Position numbers and translations under genes: made by a program
Part shown: positions 1-12,114 of the stretch, piece by piece
How the letters are laid out: the number at the start of each line of letters is the position of its first letter
Numbering within the stretch: position 1 is the first letter of the stretch
Source of the DNA: Alligator mississippiensis
Taxonomy: Eukaryota; Chordata; Crocodylia; Alligatoridae
DNA: 64,000 nt
Assembly (NCBI RefSeq): GCF_030867095.1
Contig: NC_081833.1
Span: forward strand, 75,025,395 to 75,089,394
Direction of reading: 5' to 3'
Notes under the pieces: generated by a model
Told to the model about the DNA's origin: nothing
Seen by the model: the letters and a program-made list of their open reading frames with translations, nothing else
Database searches by the model: none

Positions 1-3000
1 AGGTGTCCCAGGGCGCACGGTGGCAGTGGCTGCAGCGCAGCGGGGATGCATCTGTGCTAGTTTTGAATGCTCGTGGGCTCCTTGCTCGTAGCAAACTCAC
101 CCCGGCCGCAAAGACCTCAGCAAGGGCTGCAAACTCTGTCCAAGAGGCTGGGTAAAGCACTCGTGCTGCCCCAAATCTCCACGTTCTCCAGTGGCTTTGG
201 TCTTGAACTCTCAAAAAGGCCATTTTGGAGAGGAGAATTTACCATGAGTTAAAAAAAGGAAAAAAAAATCATCCAGCATCCCATGCACATCGGAATAGCA
301 GACGCTTCCCTGGTGTTTTTGACGTGAAGGAGACTCAAGGCGAGATACGAATGGGATTTCAAAAGGGGACTTTTCAAATCCCACCAGATGCCTCTCTTTC
401 CAAAGCTGGTGCAAACTCCTCCGGAAGCAGCGTTTCCCTGACGGAGGTGGCAGGGGTCTCACGGGAGAGCTGCTGATGCTTGCAAGGGGGCAGAGTCCTA
501 GACGTGCTTCCACGCAACTTCACCGATATTACCCCGACGAAGACAGTATCCTGAGTTTTTTCTTTTGCTGATGACAGCACATAGGCAGACTGCTGTGCAT
601 TAGCCTCAAGTTGCCAACACAGCATGGGATGGGACTTGAGGCTGTTGTGGGCCGCTCCTAGGGGAGTTAGGACCCAGGATGGGGACGTGGGTCTCCTTCC
701 AGCTCCTTGGAGAACCCCTGCACGGTGGTTTAGCCACATGGTGCATCGCAGGAGCCAAGCAGATGCCGAGCTTTGCCTTGCACAAGGCTGTGAAGAACCT
801 GCCGGCCCGGTACGCGGCCATGAACTCTCGGGTTCGTGAGCCTGGCCCCAAATGCAGTGCGTGTGTCACGGGGGATGTGCCAGTGCCTTTGGCAAACGTC
901 TGTCCCATCCACCTCTCTAGACAGCTGCTTCAAGGCACGTGGCCATTACTGAGGGCTGCAGAGGGTCTGAGGTGCTGGACGCATCCTTGGGCTCGAGGAG
1001 GGTGGTGATGTCAGAGGCCTATGAGGTCACCTTGACATACACGACGTCGTTCCTTCCCGCATGTTGTAGACTCAAGTGACGGGGCTTGTGCAGGCAGGAA
1101 ATGTGGGCTGCACAGATCCCGATCTCAGTGGTTAGGGATGGATAGCTTTGTTTAACCAGCTTGGCCATGTGAGAGTTGTTCGCTACAGGACACGTTCTCT
1201 AATGCTTTGTCTACCCTCGTTTTAACCCTTTTGTCCGTGCAGATGCTTAGTTTGCCTTCTTCTGTATTGCGGGGTGAAGAGCTCTTTGCTATGAAGCAGA
1301 GACCCTTCCTGAGAGACCTGGGGAGCTTTGACAGCTAATCTCCACAGGAGAAAATCTGACTTCAGGGCTGGTATTGATAACCTTCTGTGTTCAATGGGAT
1401 TGGGCAGCATGAAGTGAGCAGCTCTTTGGAAGAGACTTTCTCCTGAAAGAAAATGCAGAGGTGAGCCCCTGGTTTGGACAGCGGAGGCATTGCAAAAGCT
1501 TGGATGGGGACCACAGGGCTGTTAGACAGGCTGGCCCTGGGCATGGGTGTTGGGAATTGCTTTGTGGAAGTGGAGCTGCTGAGCACAGACCAAAGAGCTG
1601 TGCAATTCCCACCAAGGCAGCTGGGATGAGACGGGGCTTTGTGAACTGAGCTGGAAGCAATGGGCAGCCCATCCTTTGAGCAGGAGGATGTCTCAGACTG
1701 TAGAAGCAATGGGGCAAGCAGTGGCATAGCAGCGTGCCGTAGGTGCAAGTAGGGGTGTTTTGCACGGGCAAGGTGGCTCCCATTGCTTGAGTAATCTGCA
1801 GCCCTTTTCTCTTGCATCTGGCAGTTGTTCCCTTTCCTTTAAGCCACCTTCTGCAAAGATGATGCATCCAGTCTGGGCTCTCACGCACGCCTGGGGGTGC
1901 TGCAGAAGGGTCGGTAGCACATATCCATTGCACCAGAACATGGCATTGCCTTGGGACACATGTGAGGGCATTTCGTCTCCTGACCCTAGTGAAATTCAGA
2001 CTGTGTACACAGGAGGTTTGACTTCGCAGAAGGTAGCAAAGGGGCTGCCGCATTTCAGCTCCTCCGAGGCCTCGCTGCTCATGCACGCCATCGCGGGAAC
2101 AACGGGGGAACCGGTACGATGTGTTTATAAACCAGGGACGGAGGCCGTGGAGCCTTGGCCATGTGTGGGGCTCTTGTAATTTAACAAAGAGCATCATTTA
2201 AGAAAGGGAGTAAATGGACAGTCAATGCAGTGGCCAGACAGGAGCAGTATTAAAGCCTTTCTTGCTGCAAGCTGTGAAAGTTGGCAGGCGTCCCTGTTTT
2301 CCAGTAATGATGTGGGGTGGGGGGAGAGGACCGAGCACGGGGGTTTATCAGCATGTCTGTGCTCCAGCTGCAGGGCGCTGCGAGCCTGGGCCGGCGGTGA
2401 GAGCATCAGGTCTCTCTCCTGTCTATCTCTCCCGCTCCAGCCACGCTCTGGATTTGTTCTGGCTCACGCGGGAGAGGGGAAGAGATGTCATCGGTTTTTA
2501 TCTGAAGGCAGCGGGGCAGAAACGGGGCCGATCCCTGCCTCTCCAGTTACGCACCCGCCTGCTCCAGAGGCACAAAGCTGCTTCTCCATCAGAGCTGATA
2601 AATGCTTCTGTGCCGTTTTCCCACAAACAACGCGGGCGACAGGAGATCCCTTTGCAGTGTTATCCTTATGCTAGAGACCCGCCAGGCTTTTGGTTATATA
2701 GGATAGGGTTTGCCGGTCAATGGACTGGTCAAATATTGCCCACCGAGCAGTCAAAGATTAGAGCAATTTTACAAAAAGCTGGCTTTTGTGTAGTTTTCTT
2801 GACAGAGAGATGATTTCTTAAAATTGTTTTTTGACATGTTTCTTAAGGGAAATGTTGTTCTTTTTCGGTGTGTTATTTGGACCTATCGGCAATTCTTTTT
2901 ACAATTTTTGGCTGATATTTGAGTGGTCAATTGACCAAACTTTATTTGACCAGTTAAATACCCAACTTTAGTATGGGAGCACCAATAATGGACAATGGGC

Positions 3001-3375
3001 AGCGTTTCATCTCCCTCCCCACAAGAGGTGAGGTTCTTGCTGGTCCCAGCAGGAGGACCGAGCTCTTTCATTCAAGCTGCAGGGACTTTCTAACCCCGGG
3101 GATGTGAGATAGGGGCGTAGGCCAGGGAAGCTAATGGTAGTGCTGGTGGTGCCCATGTCTCCTTCTGTGGTACATCGCAGGCTGGTTGTGGTTATCTGGT
3201 GCTCTGTGGCTGTGGCCTGCAGGAGCCATCCTCGTGGACGTGTGCTTGTTGCACGCTTTCCTCCCTTTGAATGCGGGACATCCTTCTACTTCCCTGTGTC
3301 CCTGAGTCACACCAGTGGAGAGGGCATGGGACACAGGAGCTGTGCCCTGTAATATAATATCTATACTGAGTGCGC
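1..3375. other. Non-coding upstream region, no gene recognised
   Basis: No reading frame here resembles a known protein, and none is flanked by convincing splice sites. Every frame is short and broken by stops. Composition is mixed, with moderate GC and AT-richer stretches around 2690-2960. I see no clear repeat family. It may be intergenic or part of a long 5' intron of ZNF469; the sequence alone cannot decide. Confidence 0.6.
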
Positions 3376-3422
3376 ACGTGCACACACGCACACACACACA
3401 CACACACATTTATATATATAAT
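3376..3422. repeat. (CA)n/(TA)n microsatellite
   Basis: An alternating CA tract runs straight into a TA tract. It is the proximal part of a larger AC/GT-rich block that continues to about 3960. Confidence 0.9.
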
Positions 3423-3475
3423 ATCTATAATGCACACACATATATATCAATCTATGCATATGTATGTATGCTCAC

Positions 3476-4003
3476 AGCACCTGGGAGGCAGAGACTTTGA
3501 CCTGGGCTGCATAAAACACCAACACAAATGTATACACTGGTGTGTACATATATGCACACACATGTGCACACGCGTGGACTAATGTATACACTGGTATGCA
3601 TGCTCACATACATACATACATATACACATACATACACATACATACACCTACATGCACATATGCATACACATGTATACACACATTTTTATATACGTGTGTA
3701 TGTATATGTGCACATATGTATACACACGTACACATTTTCATATGTGTGTATGTGCACATATGCATATACACACATTTTATATGTGTGTGTATACATACCC
3801 ATACACACACACAAAAATGTGTGTGTATGGGTATGTATACTCACACATATATAAAAATGTGTGTGCATGTGCATATGCATATATGCATGTATGTGTATGT
3901 ATGTGTGTATATATGTATGTGAGTGTGCATACCTGTGTATACATTTGTGTAGATGTATTGCGCACCCCGGGTCAAAGTCCCTGCCTCCCAGGTGCTGTAC
4001 AGA
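3476..4003. repeat. Long imperfect palindrome of AC/GT repeats with unique-sequence outer arms
   Basis: The outer arms are non-microsatellite sequence in opposite orientation. AGCACCTGGGAGGCAG at about 3476 is matched by the reverse complement of CTGCCTCCCAGGTGCT ending near 3996. The match continues inward through GACTTTGACC and ACACAAATGTATACAC. The centre holds a perfect 22-bp inverted repeat (3789-3810 with 3819-3840) around an 8-base spacer. Between centre and outer arms both sides are AC/GT and AT dinucleotide-rich and still partly complementary, the left side being about 150 bp longer. Reading frames here are low-complexity His/Tyr/Thr strings and are not genes. Confidence 0.85.
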
Positions 4004-4165
4004 CATGTGGTAAGACACAGCTGCGACCCCAGACAGTCTGAGCAGAAAAGACAGATAGGAACAGAGGGGAAGCGCCTTCCCCGAGGTCGCTCTGTGTGTT
4101 AATAGGCGAGCCAAGGTTTGCTGCCGGCAAGGCTGCACCGCTTCCCCTACTGCTGCCTCCCCACT
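3990..4165 (+). mobile_element. MIR-like (CORE-type) SINE copy
   Basis: The order of words matches the sauropsid MIR-like SINE: GGTGCTGTACAGACA, then a stretch like the 'agacagtccctgcccc' segment, then an 'acagaggggaag...cttgccc...ggtc' segment, then a tail ending CTGCCTCCC. It directly adjoins the palindrome, whose right outer arm it shares. Identification is from memory of the family and not from a repeat library. Confidence 0.6.
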
Positions 4166-4905
4166 GCCGTCTCCTGTCTGTCATGTGCTCCTCACCTGCT
4201 CTCCGCTTCCAAGCCCCAGCAAAGCCTCCGTGCCCTCTGGGGCGTGCAGACGACGGGGACCAAAGAACCCTTTTAAAATGCAGACTGCAGCCCCAGAAGA
4301 CAGCTGCTGCCAGTTACCACGAGCTTCCTCCTCCGTTCGTGGGCTGCTGGCCTGGCAAGCAGCTCTGCACTGCTGCCGCCTGAGTGCATGCTATGATTCC
4401 TGGGGCCGTCGCAAAAACCCCTTGTGTCACGCGGGATGACGGACAAAAACTGCACAGCTCCGTACGAGCAGCAAACTGCAGTTTGTCTGTGCCGCCCGCA
4501 GCATCCCGGGTCACTCATGGCAAGAGTGCAGGGAGATCTCTCTAGCCATGCATCAGCCAAAGGCCAGACAGACACGTTTGCTGCAGTAAGGAGCATCACA
4601 CCTCAAGCTTGCAACCTGTCCTGTCTCCCGTGCATGCCGTGCTACCTCTTGGATGCCCTAGCTTTGTGACTCGGATTTAGTATGACAACAGCAGGCAGCA
4701 AAATGGTGTCTGTTTAAATAGAAGCAGTGTGATTTCAGGCAGCGTGTCCTGAACAGCAGCCTGTAGTCCACGGATGGGCATGGAAAGGCTGTAGCAAGTA
4801 GTTCATGGCTTCCATCACTCTCTCCCCCTTTCCCAGGAGAAGCGTGGCGGTATGGGTGCAAGGTGGCCCAGGAGATTTTGGGCACTGGTTTAGGGTTGAA
4901 GCTGG
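4166..4905. other. Non-coding, nothing recognised
   Basis: Moderately GC-rich sequence with only short random frames. No repeat family, RNA gene or splice-flanked exon is evident. Confidence 0.55.
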
Positions 4906-4907
4906 AG

Positions 4908-4990
4908 ACAGGGGGGTTCAGGACACCTGGGCTCTGCTCCTGGCTCTCTCTCTTGCTCCCGGTGCAACTTGAGCAGATTTCTTGGTGAGC
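4908..4990 (-). mobile_element. MIR-like SINE fragment
   Basis: The segment TTCAGGACACCTGGGCTCTG followed by TCCTGGCTCTCTC and GTGCAACTTGAGCAG resembles the reverse complement of the MIR-like core ('...gggaat/ccaggtctcctgactcc'). Confidence 0.45.
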
Positions 4991-5049
4991 CAGACATGTA
5001 TGTAGGGGCTGATGTGCTGCTCCCAGCTGTCAGTCTCTGGGATGGGTTA

Positions 5050-5128
5050 GGAGCAATGCACCCTGCCATCAAGTAGGGGCTATGCTAGGCGACCCTCAAG
5101 GTCTCCTCCAGCCCTGCAAATCTGTGAC
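5050..5128 (+). mobile_element. CR1 LINE 3'-end fragment
   Basis: The words GGCGACCCTCAAGGTCTCCT, CCAGCCCTGCAAAT and CTGTGAC match the extreme 3' end of CR1 elements ('...gaggtcccttccagccct...tctatgat'). Only the terminal 80 bp or so is present, as is typical for 5'-truncated CR1 copies. Confidence 0.65.
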
Positions 5129-5303
5129 TTGTCAAATGTGCTAGCATTGCCTGATGAAAAGGCTCGGGGATGTGTGAATGGGCCACAAACCCAGGGGCTT
5201 CATCACTCCCAGAACATAACTCTGTTGCTTGAACCGACTGTGTTCCTGAGACTGAGTCTGAGCAAGTATCTCCAGCCTAGCCAGACCTGCAAAACTTCCT
5301 GGT

Positions 5304-5460
5304 CCCCTACACATAAACCGGTTTAAGTGATCAGAAGCTGGTTTAAACCTGGAACAGAACAGATGCTCAGTGCACATAAATCAGTTTGAAAATTCAAAAC
5401 CTGGTTGAATGCAGTATCAGACTTAACTGATTTGGGTCAAACTGGTTTATGCAGACCCCT
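5304..5460. mobile_element. Short inverted-terminal-repeat element (MITE-like)
   Basis: The left end ACACATAAACCGGTTTAAG is matched in reverse complement by the right end around CAAACTGGTTTATGCAGA (outer motif CATAAACCRGTTT on both sides). The interior repeats GGTTTAAAC/AAACCTGG-like words. CCCCT lies on both flanks, but that is too short to be sure of a target-site duplication. There is no transposase frame, so it would be non-autonomous. Confidence 0.55.
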
Positions 5461-6040
5461 GTGACAGCCATCTTCTTGCTCAGCATAGTTGGGCATGGGC
5501 ATCTCTAGTCTACCCAGTGCATAGGCATCTCTAGCTGGCATGCTCCGTATGACTGCAGCAGGGCTCAAAGTGGGAACGATAGGATTCCCAGCCACCTGTG
5601 TCCTGCCATCCATGCCTGGAAGAGTTAGATTGACATTACTGAGAGCCCTTTGGATCAGAGCAACCTGAAAGGAAGGAAGGGAACGGAGCCCGAGTGAGGG
5701 TGTCCGTGCCAGGGAAGGCACGGGATCTTGCTTGCAAGAGCTTGCGGGATATCGGTGTGTTTGCTTCCTTGGGAAGTGCGTATAGCGGCTCTCTGGCAAT
5801 CGGGGTCTTAAACTGGATGAAGGAATGCAGCTTGAGTCGTAGGAAGAGGACTCCTATTTGGACAGCTTTGCCTCCCTCTGCAGGCAGCCTGCCTGGATTG
5901 CAATGCAACCCCTCTGCTGCCAGCATTTAAATCACCTGGACTTGATCTGGGAGCATAGCTGGGTCCAAGGCATCAGGGTAGGGGAGATGGAGAAAATGTT
6001 TTTGCGCTTGAAATGGGAGCGGTGTGTTTTGCAGGGACCA
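5461..6040. other. Non-coding, nothing recognised
   Basis: Only short frames without homology that I can see. No repeats were identified. Confidence 0.5.
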
Positions 6041-6089
6041 CTGGCGACTTTTATCTGTGTCACTCTGCTATTATGCTTAATCAAGAGAG

Positions 6090-6345
6090 GGTTTTTTGGG
6101 TTTTTTTAATTTTTTAAAATCCACTTTGCTTTTATACAGAACAAATTATAATCACTTTTAATTGAAAAAAAAAAGCTGATAATATTCTGAACCAAATTTC
6201 TAGGAGAAAATAATTAACAGTGCAATAAATCCCCAAAGGAAATGCTCATTAATCTTGCCGTTCCAAAGCAAATTTTGGAAGAGAGCTTATTTAAAACATT
6301 GCCAATAATTATAGGAAAGTTGACAGCTTAAAAGCCCCCAAATCT
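6090..6345. other. AT-rich island, candidate conserved non-coding element
   Basis: This is a sharply AT-rich block in GC-rich surroundings. It has homeodomain-type cores (TTTTAATTG, ATAATTAACAG, TCATTAAT, CAATAATTAT) and a GATA word (TGATAATATT). It has no open frame and no repeat signature. Such non-repetitive AT-rich islands next to developmental regulators are often conserved enhancers; that reading is inference. Confidence 0.4.
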
Positions 6346-6844
6346 AGCAAAAGTCTCCTCCTATCAGATCCTGACTTTAACGAGTTTGTGCTTTGTTGCG
6401 CGGGGTGGAAACGTTCGGATCCAGGCCCGAGAGGACAGAGAGGGGCTGTGACGCACGCGGCGGGAGTAGATCGGGAAGGATAAAGGGGATTTGCAGTCTG
6501 GTCACTCGCTGGAGCCCATCAGAGGGTCTGCAGCACCCTAGGAAAGCCGGCCCCTCCATCACATCCTAGAGAAACAGTCTCCCCCAGGACCCCTTTCTCC
6601 CTGGGGCGAGCTGGGACACTGCTCCGCAGGGGTGTATGTTCAATACATTGCAGGCTTCCAACCCAGTCGTATCCCTAATGTTTCACCTTGGGGGTTTTTT
6701 TACCCCATTATATAATTATATTGCTTCTATTAAAGATCCAGGCAGGTCTAAAGCACAGCAAGTATTATAAGTACCTACTGAGACCCAGGGATGCAAATGC
6801 ATTCATATTTCCACCCAACCTCTAGGCAGACAAGGTTCTTTGGG

Positions 6845-6955
6845 TACATGTGCTATCTTTTATTATTTCTCTTTTCATTTCCAACTACATAGTTGGAAAA
6901 AATTGTTCTTTGCAAGCTTTTGGGCACAAACACCCTTCTACAGGCACTGGAGAGA
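6845..6955 (+). mobile_element. Dispersed unclassified repeat, copy 1
   Basis: The segment has TGTGCTATCTTTTATTA, then CATAGTTGGAAAAAATTG, then TTTGCAAGCTTTTGGGCAC and CAAACACCCTTCTACAGGCA. Part of this order recurs at 22735-22855 (ATATCTTTAATTAGACCA, CTAGATTTTTGCAAAAA, GTTGCAAGCTTTTGGGC). I recall this as an old interspersed repeat of amniote genomes but cannot name the family. Confidence 0.6.
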
Positions 6956-7639
6956 GTCTGCATTGGAGACAGGCACCTAACCCCTAATGGATTCATGCCG
7001 CACGCTCACGTGGGCCTGGCTCCTTGAAACCATCTGCTGACCATCAGGGGCTTCATTTCCCTACGGGGATGGGGCAGCAGCACACCAGTTGGATGTGCTG
7101 CTGCATTATTGGGACATCTTTCATCTGTGCTTGAAAAGGGGGCTTTGTGCTTGCTAGGGCTTGCAGACAAGCAGGTTGCTGAAGCTATGCACCCCGAGCT
7201 TTGCCAAAGGCTGCGTGTATTGCAACGGCTTCGCAATATGGTCATCCCTGCCCTTCCTTCCTCCAGTTCAGAGTATAGCAGCCTGGTTTTTGGTGAAAAC
7301 GGGACCTTTTAAACACCCGCAATACTGCAAATGGAAAACGAAACCCACCTGGCTGCCATCATAAAGGTCTGGTCTCCCTTAGGCATTCAGTCAACTGATC
7401 GACTCTACCTACCGAGCCATCTTGTTTTATCCTGCGGCTCATCCCTGAAATACCCGAATGCCTTTCACAAAAGATCGGTAGCAATCATGTTATCCTTATT
7501 GAATGGCATGGGGCGTTCGTGTGGGATGCATGTAACATTTTAATACAATGGCAGGAGCATCGAAAACAGACCGATGGGTTTTATTTTTGCGTGCTTGGTT
7601 CGTTGTTCCTGGCACCAGACGGGGTGAAGGGGTTGCCCC

Positions 7640-7895
7640 ACTCCGAGGAAGGCCGGGCACAGCCAGGAAGCCCTATATTCCCAATCTTTTTAACATGCAT
7701 CCAACCTACATTGCAACACAGCTCCATTTGAAGTCTTTTGACTGTTTTAATCGCAACGAGCCAATTAATTTCAGTGGGAGATATGTGCGTGTATCTATCC
7801 GAGGGCAGAATGTGACCAAATTAATAGGGAGGAGATTCCGATCTCTCTTACATCAGCACTTGATTCCAGTGGAGTTTCTTTTGATTTACCCCAGG
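7640..7895. other. Lower-GC non-repetitive block, candidate conserved element
   Basis: The block contains CTTTTGACTGTTTTAATCGC, AGCCAATTAATTTCAG and GACCAAATTAATAGGG: a CCAAT-like word and two homeobox-type TTAAT/ATTAAT cores in about 100 bp. A frame of 136 codons overlaps it (7548-7958), but it lacks any recognisable domain or splice context, so I do not call it a gene. Confidence 0.3.
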
Positions 7896-8010
7896 GTAAG
7901 TGAGATCAGCGTTTGGCCCCTTGTATGCATGGGGTTGGGGATGGTGGTGCACCTATAGGATAAATCCAGCTTGCTTACACCAGGAATAACTCTGTTGAGG
8001 TCAGTGGAGC

Positions 8011-10420
8011 TGCTTTGGGTGTGCTAAGAGCTGGTCAGAGGGAGAAGAGGTTTTGTTCGCGGGTCGTTGTTTTAGGCTCCTGTTGCGCAGTGTTTTTATG
8101 GCGTCTGCTGCACTGCGTCCTGTGGACATCACTGATTGGGGCAGATGTGACAGTCCCCTGATTGCCATTTCCCTTTGCTCCCATCTACCATCTGCCTCCG
8201 GAGCCTGCTGGAGCTTCCCCATTCCCGCCATCCCTCCCGAGAGCTCTCCCTTTGGGCTGATAGCAGACAGGCCCCGTATCTCCTCCGTGGCTCGTGGCCA
8301 TCATCATATGCATCTGCTGGGGGCAGCTGGGTTCAGCTTCACTCTGTAAGGAGGTGGAGTGGGTTTTAGCCTGTGGATACTCGGACCAAAGCACCAGCAT
8401 AGGTTGGGAAACAGCCATGTAGCATGCAGTTTGGGCTTGGGACAAAAGCGGGGTGAGCTATTGGATGTATGCTAGAGGCAAACTGTTTCATCGGGGACAA
8501 AAAGGAGGTGGTCTCAGTGGACAGACTGCAGAGAGGAGAGAGGTGGGGGCCAAAAATGGGGTAATCAGCTTCCTGATACCTGAGAGCTGCCCCAAGTTTG
8601 TCGGCATTGCTCTTATCGCCGCCCTCGCAGAGAGGTCCCAGTCGATGCCGATCAGCTCAGACTTGTCATGGCAGGTTTTAGCCATCGACACCCCTGGGCT
8701 TTCTCAGCACAGCCAGCGCATGTGGCATGGCGCATCCAGGAGGGTCTTGTGCTGCTCTGCCCACCCTTGCTAGTGCCACCGCAGGGAAATGGGGCACTGG
8801 CCTGGTGCCTGTGTGAGGAGACAGGCCCTGTGCAAATCTTGGTAGGATGGGAGAGTGCAGAGCTGGTGCTCCTGAGACCTGTCCTGTCCTGGCGCATTCA
8901 GGATCCAGCCCTGGGCACTGGGAGAAGCAAGCAGCACTTGCACAGACATCTCTTCTAGCTGGAGAAAGCAAAATTGTGTCACTTCAACCTCAGTTTGTGC
9001 AAGAGCGAGCACAGGGCTGTTCTGCCCAGCAGGTGCTGGCACAAAATGCCCTCGAGAGAGGCCCAGAATATAGCCAGGGCACCTGCCTAATGCAGGCAGG
9101 GAGCTGAGCATGGTCACCGAGGCTGGCAGGGGGTCAGAGGGACTGGCAAAGGGCTATGACAAAAGAGGACCGATGGGACGGGAGCGAGCACGCTGGGGAG
9201 GCAGAGGTGGCGGACACAATCAAGGTCTGTTTGCCTTTGGGGCCAGAAATACTCCGGGTCTGACCTGCAAGCTGCAATGCAGCAAGGGGCTTCACCAGCC
9301 CGCAGCCCTCCCCAGGCATCCCTGGGAGCACAATTGGAGACCCCGTCCCTTTGCATTTGCAATGACCCTCTGGCCTTGTAGCTTTGGCAGAGCTTTTTGC
9401 ACCCTTGCATGGCATTTCAGGCCTGAGATGCTGGTGAGGGGCAGGGCTGGGGGAGTTGCAATCTCTCGGTCCTGGGCACCCCCAGAAGGGTCTGCAGGTC
9501 TCCAAGCAGGGGAAAGCCCAGCCCTTCTTTCTGAAATAGGCTGCATTCGATAAGGGCTTGTGCCAACGAAGCCGGTCAGAGGAGCCTGCATTCAGGGCCC
9601 TGGCGGGATCCCGTCTCCCTCTGACGATGCAGCGAGCTGGGGAAAGGAAAGGGGGCCAAGAAATCACATTGAAAGGCTGTTTCCAGCTCTGGAGAGCAAG
9701 GAAGGGGCTGGGTCGGAGCCGCAGGAACGTGCCAAAGCGCCAAGCAGGTGAGGCCGGGGTCAGAATAACAAGGTTGGTCCCGGTTGCCTCCGTACCCCGG
9801 CACGACCCGAGGAAGCAGCCCGCGGCAAAGCAGACTCAGACAGGCAGAAGGAAGGAAGCAGGGTCTTGGCCTGGGAATCAATTCCTTGGCTCTCTCTTCT
9901 ATTTTTCCTTTTAGGCCAGGGCCGACCGGAAGGGAAGCCTGCATGGAAAGCAGCCCCCGGCTCGGGAAAGCTGCACAGCCTTTGATAGTGCCCCGCGCGG
10001 GTCCCGCTTTGCTGTCATGAGTATTATGGTAATGCAAATAAATGACTTCACTTGGCCTCGCTATTGCACAGTGGCCGCGTCTCCGCTGTCGCCTCGGCAT
10101 CAGGAATCCTGGCCGCCCATGTCAGCAGCTCACGGCTGCCCTGCGACCCCGGCGGTGACTCAGTGCAGAGCTGTATTTAGGCCAGTGAGTGCACTCCGTT
10201 TTTCCCCACCGTGGTTTTGAAGAGAGAGGCTTGGTCTCCCACAGCTTCCCGGTGAAGTCAAACAGTCCCGGGCAGCTCCAGCTGCTGCAGAAAGGACGGA
10301 GGGGGGTCCACCCTTCCTTCATCATCCTCACCAGGCTGTCCCTGCCGTGGTACTTGGGAGCTTGTTGCCCCCGCAGGCTTCAGGCTTGGGTCACTATTAT
10401 TTTTATTCGTGTTGCAATCA
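8011..10420. other. Non-coding, no gene recognised
   Basis: This is GC-rich sequence with many overlapping short frames on both strands, as expected by chance in GC-rich DNA. Scattered low-order purine-rich tracts occur near 9110-9230. No RNA gene or transposon could be supported. Confidence 0.5.
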
Positions 10421-10424
10421 CGTC

Positions 10425-10530
10425 TTGGAGTGCCAGACATGGCCCTCGGCCCCGTGGTGCTAGGTGCTGTACGGACAGAACAACAGAGCAAGACCCTGCC
10501 CCAAGGAGCTCATCATCTGAGCATAAATCA
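10425..10530 (+). mobile_element. MIR-like SINE fragment (5'/central part)
   Basis: The words CCCGTGGTGCTAGGTGCTGT, ACGGACAGAACAACAGAGCA, AGACCCTGCCCCAAGGAGCT and CATCATCTGAGCATAAAT occur in consecutive order. They match the sauropsid MIR-like SINE (a 'gctaggcgctgtacaaac', 'ccctgccccaaagagct', 'tacaatctaa' type order). Confidence 0.75.
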
Positions 10531-11584
10531 GACTAAAAGCCCCCGGCAGTGGGTCTCCGTCTCTTCTTCGGGCAGACTCTCATGCAGATCCCCGGCAGGA
10601 ATAGGAACTTAATGCCTTCCCTTAATTCCCATCGCTCTCTTCGTCCTACTTCCTTTCTTTCCATTTGCAATGGCTCGCGGGGTTGGCGGCTTTGAAACGG
10701 CTGTAAGTGGAGTCAGTCCCTAAACCCAAACCGAATCCTAACACATGGTTTGGAGACATATACGTCTGTCGGGAGCCGAATGGAGTCGTGCAACTAGGGA
10801 GGGAGGGAGGTAGAAGTTATCACCTGAGCAACTTAAGTCCCGTTTAGTAAGGAAACCACCGGTATCACACAGCCCGGGCTGGATTAGGAGTATTTAAACT
10901 CAAATTTGCATCCATCTCCATTCAGCAAAACACTTAATCGTGTGTGTATCTCGGTCTCAAAGACCTAAAGTTAGGTGTATGCTTATGTGCATGGCTGGAT
11001 AGAGCCGGACTGGCAAGCAAGGTCTCCGATAAAAAAAAGTGCAAGAAGAAACAGCCCCTTTTCCCTGAGAGTTATTTAAGCTGGAGGGCAAGCAGAAGCA
11101 TTTCTTTGTGCAGCGGTTGGCCCTCGATCTTGCTTCTCTGGATAAATTTGGGGGGTTATTTTTAAGACATCCAGAGAAATAAATACAAGTAGTGGCATGC
11201 CATTCTCCCCAGCAAACAATAGCGTCCTTGTGCGGGGTGCAGCGGCCGACTGAGAGGTCAGCAGGGCAGAGAAATCCTTGTAGGAGCAGCCGATGGGGGC
11301 AGATTAGCTGGGCTGCTGGCAGGGCAACGCGGTCCCAAAGGAGACCGCCAGCACTGGGGCATTTCACTGCACCCCAAATTGCCCCAGCCTGGCCACAAGC
11401 ACCTGCAGCTTTTGAGGGCCTCATAAATGCCTTTGCTCACGACAAGAGGGTGTGTGGTCTGCACCGTTCTTCCTGCAGCCGCAGCATCGAGGGAGTTTGG
11501 CCCGTCCCAGGTGACAGCAATGCAATGGGAAACTGGCCCTCGGGCAGGGAAACCTCTCCAGTTTGGACAGGGAGGGATGCTTAT

Positions 11585-11870
11585 TACAGCCAGGCTGGGA
11601 GTCAGGACTCCTGGGTTTTCTCCCAGCTCAAGGAAGCAATGCCGTTAGAAAAAGGGACTGGTTGTCTGGCTGGGGGTCTGTCCCTCGCTGCCACTGATGC
11701 CCACGCCCCTGATACTTCGGCATGCATCGGATGAATGGGGATATTGCTATATCCTGGCAGGGGAGGCATTGAATGGGGCTGGGTTGAGTAATACTTGTCA
11801 AGCTCTTTGAGAAGCTTAGGTGGAAGAACTTCCTGGTGATCATCCCTAAATGTGAGGCTTGCTGTTGGGA
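11585..11870 (-). mobile_element. MIR-like SINE copy, reverse orientation, degraded
   Basis: GGGAGTCAGGACTCCTGGGT followed by TTTCTCCCAGCTC is the reverse complement of the diagnostic 3' core. Farther along, CTTGTCAAGCTCTTTGAGAA resembles the 'aaagcgctttgag' segment of the same elements. The middle is badly eroded. Confidence 0.5.
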
Positions 11871-12114
11871 AGGCAGGATACAGAGCTTTGATCCCGTAAC
11901 CTTCGGAGATTGTGACTGAGGAGCTCATTTCTCAGCTTACGGTGGAAACGGTCCATGCATTTCATACCGTATACAGCTAGGACCGCGGGAGCACAGAGCA
12001 GGGGCAGATCAGGAGCAAACCCCAGGGGTTCTTCTGTCCTCTCCGCCTGGCATTTCTCATCAGGGAGCCATCGTTTTCAATAGGAAGCCTGCTCGGTACC
12101 TCATTGCCCCGTGT

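Noticed and set aside
1391..2197. 268-codon minus-strand frame
   Set aside because: Cys/Pro/Ser-rich product without domain. A zinc-finger spacing was looked for and not found.
3370..4138. Overlapping frames rich in His, Tyr, Thr and Cys on both strands
   Set aside because: They are translations of AC/GT and AT microsatellite sequence, with no coding features.
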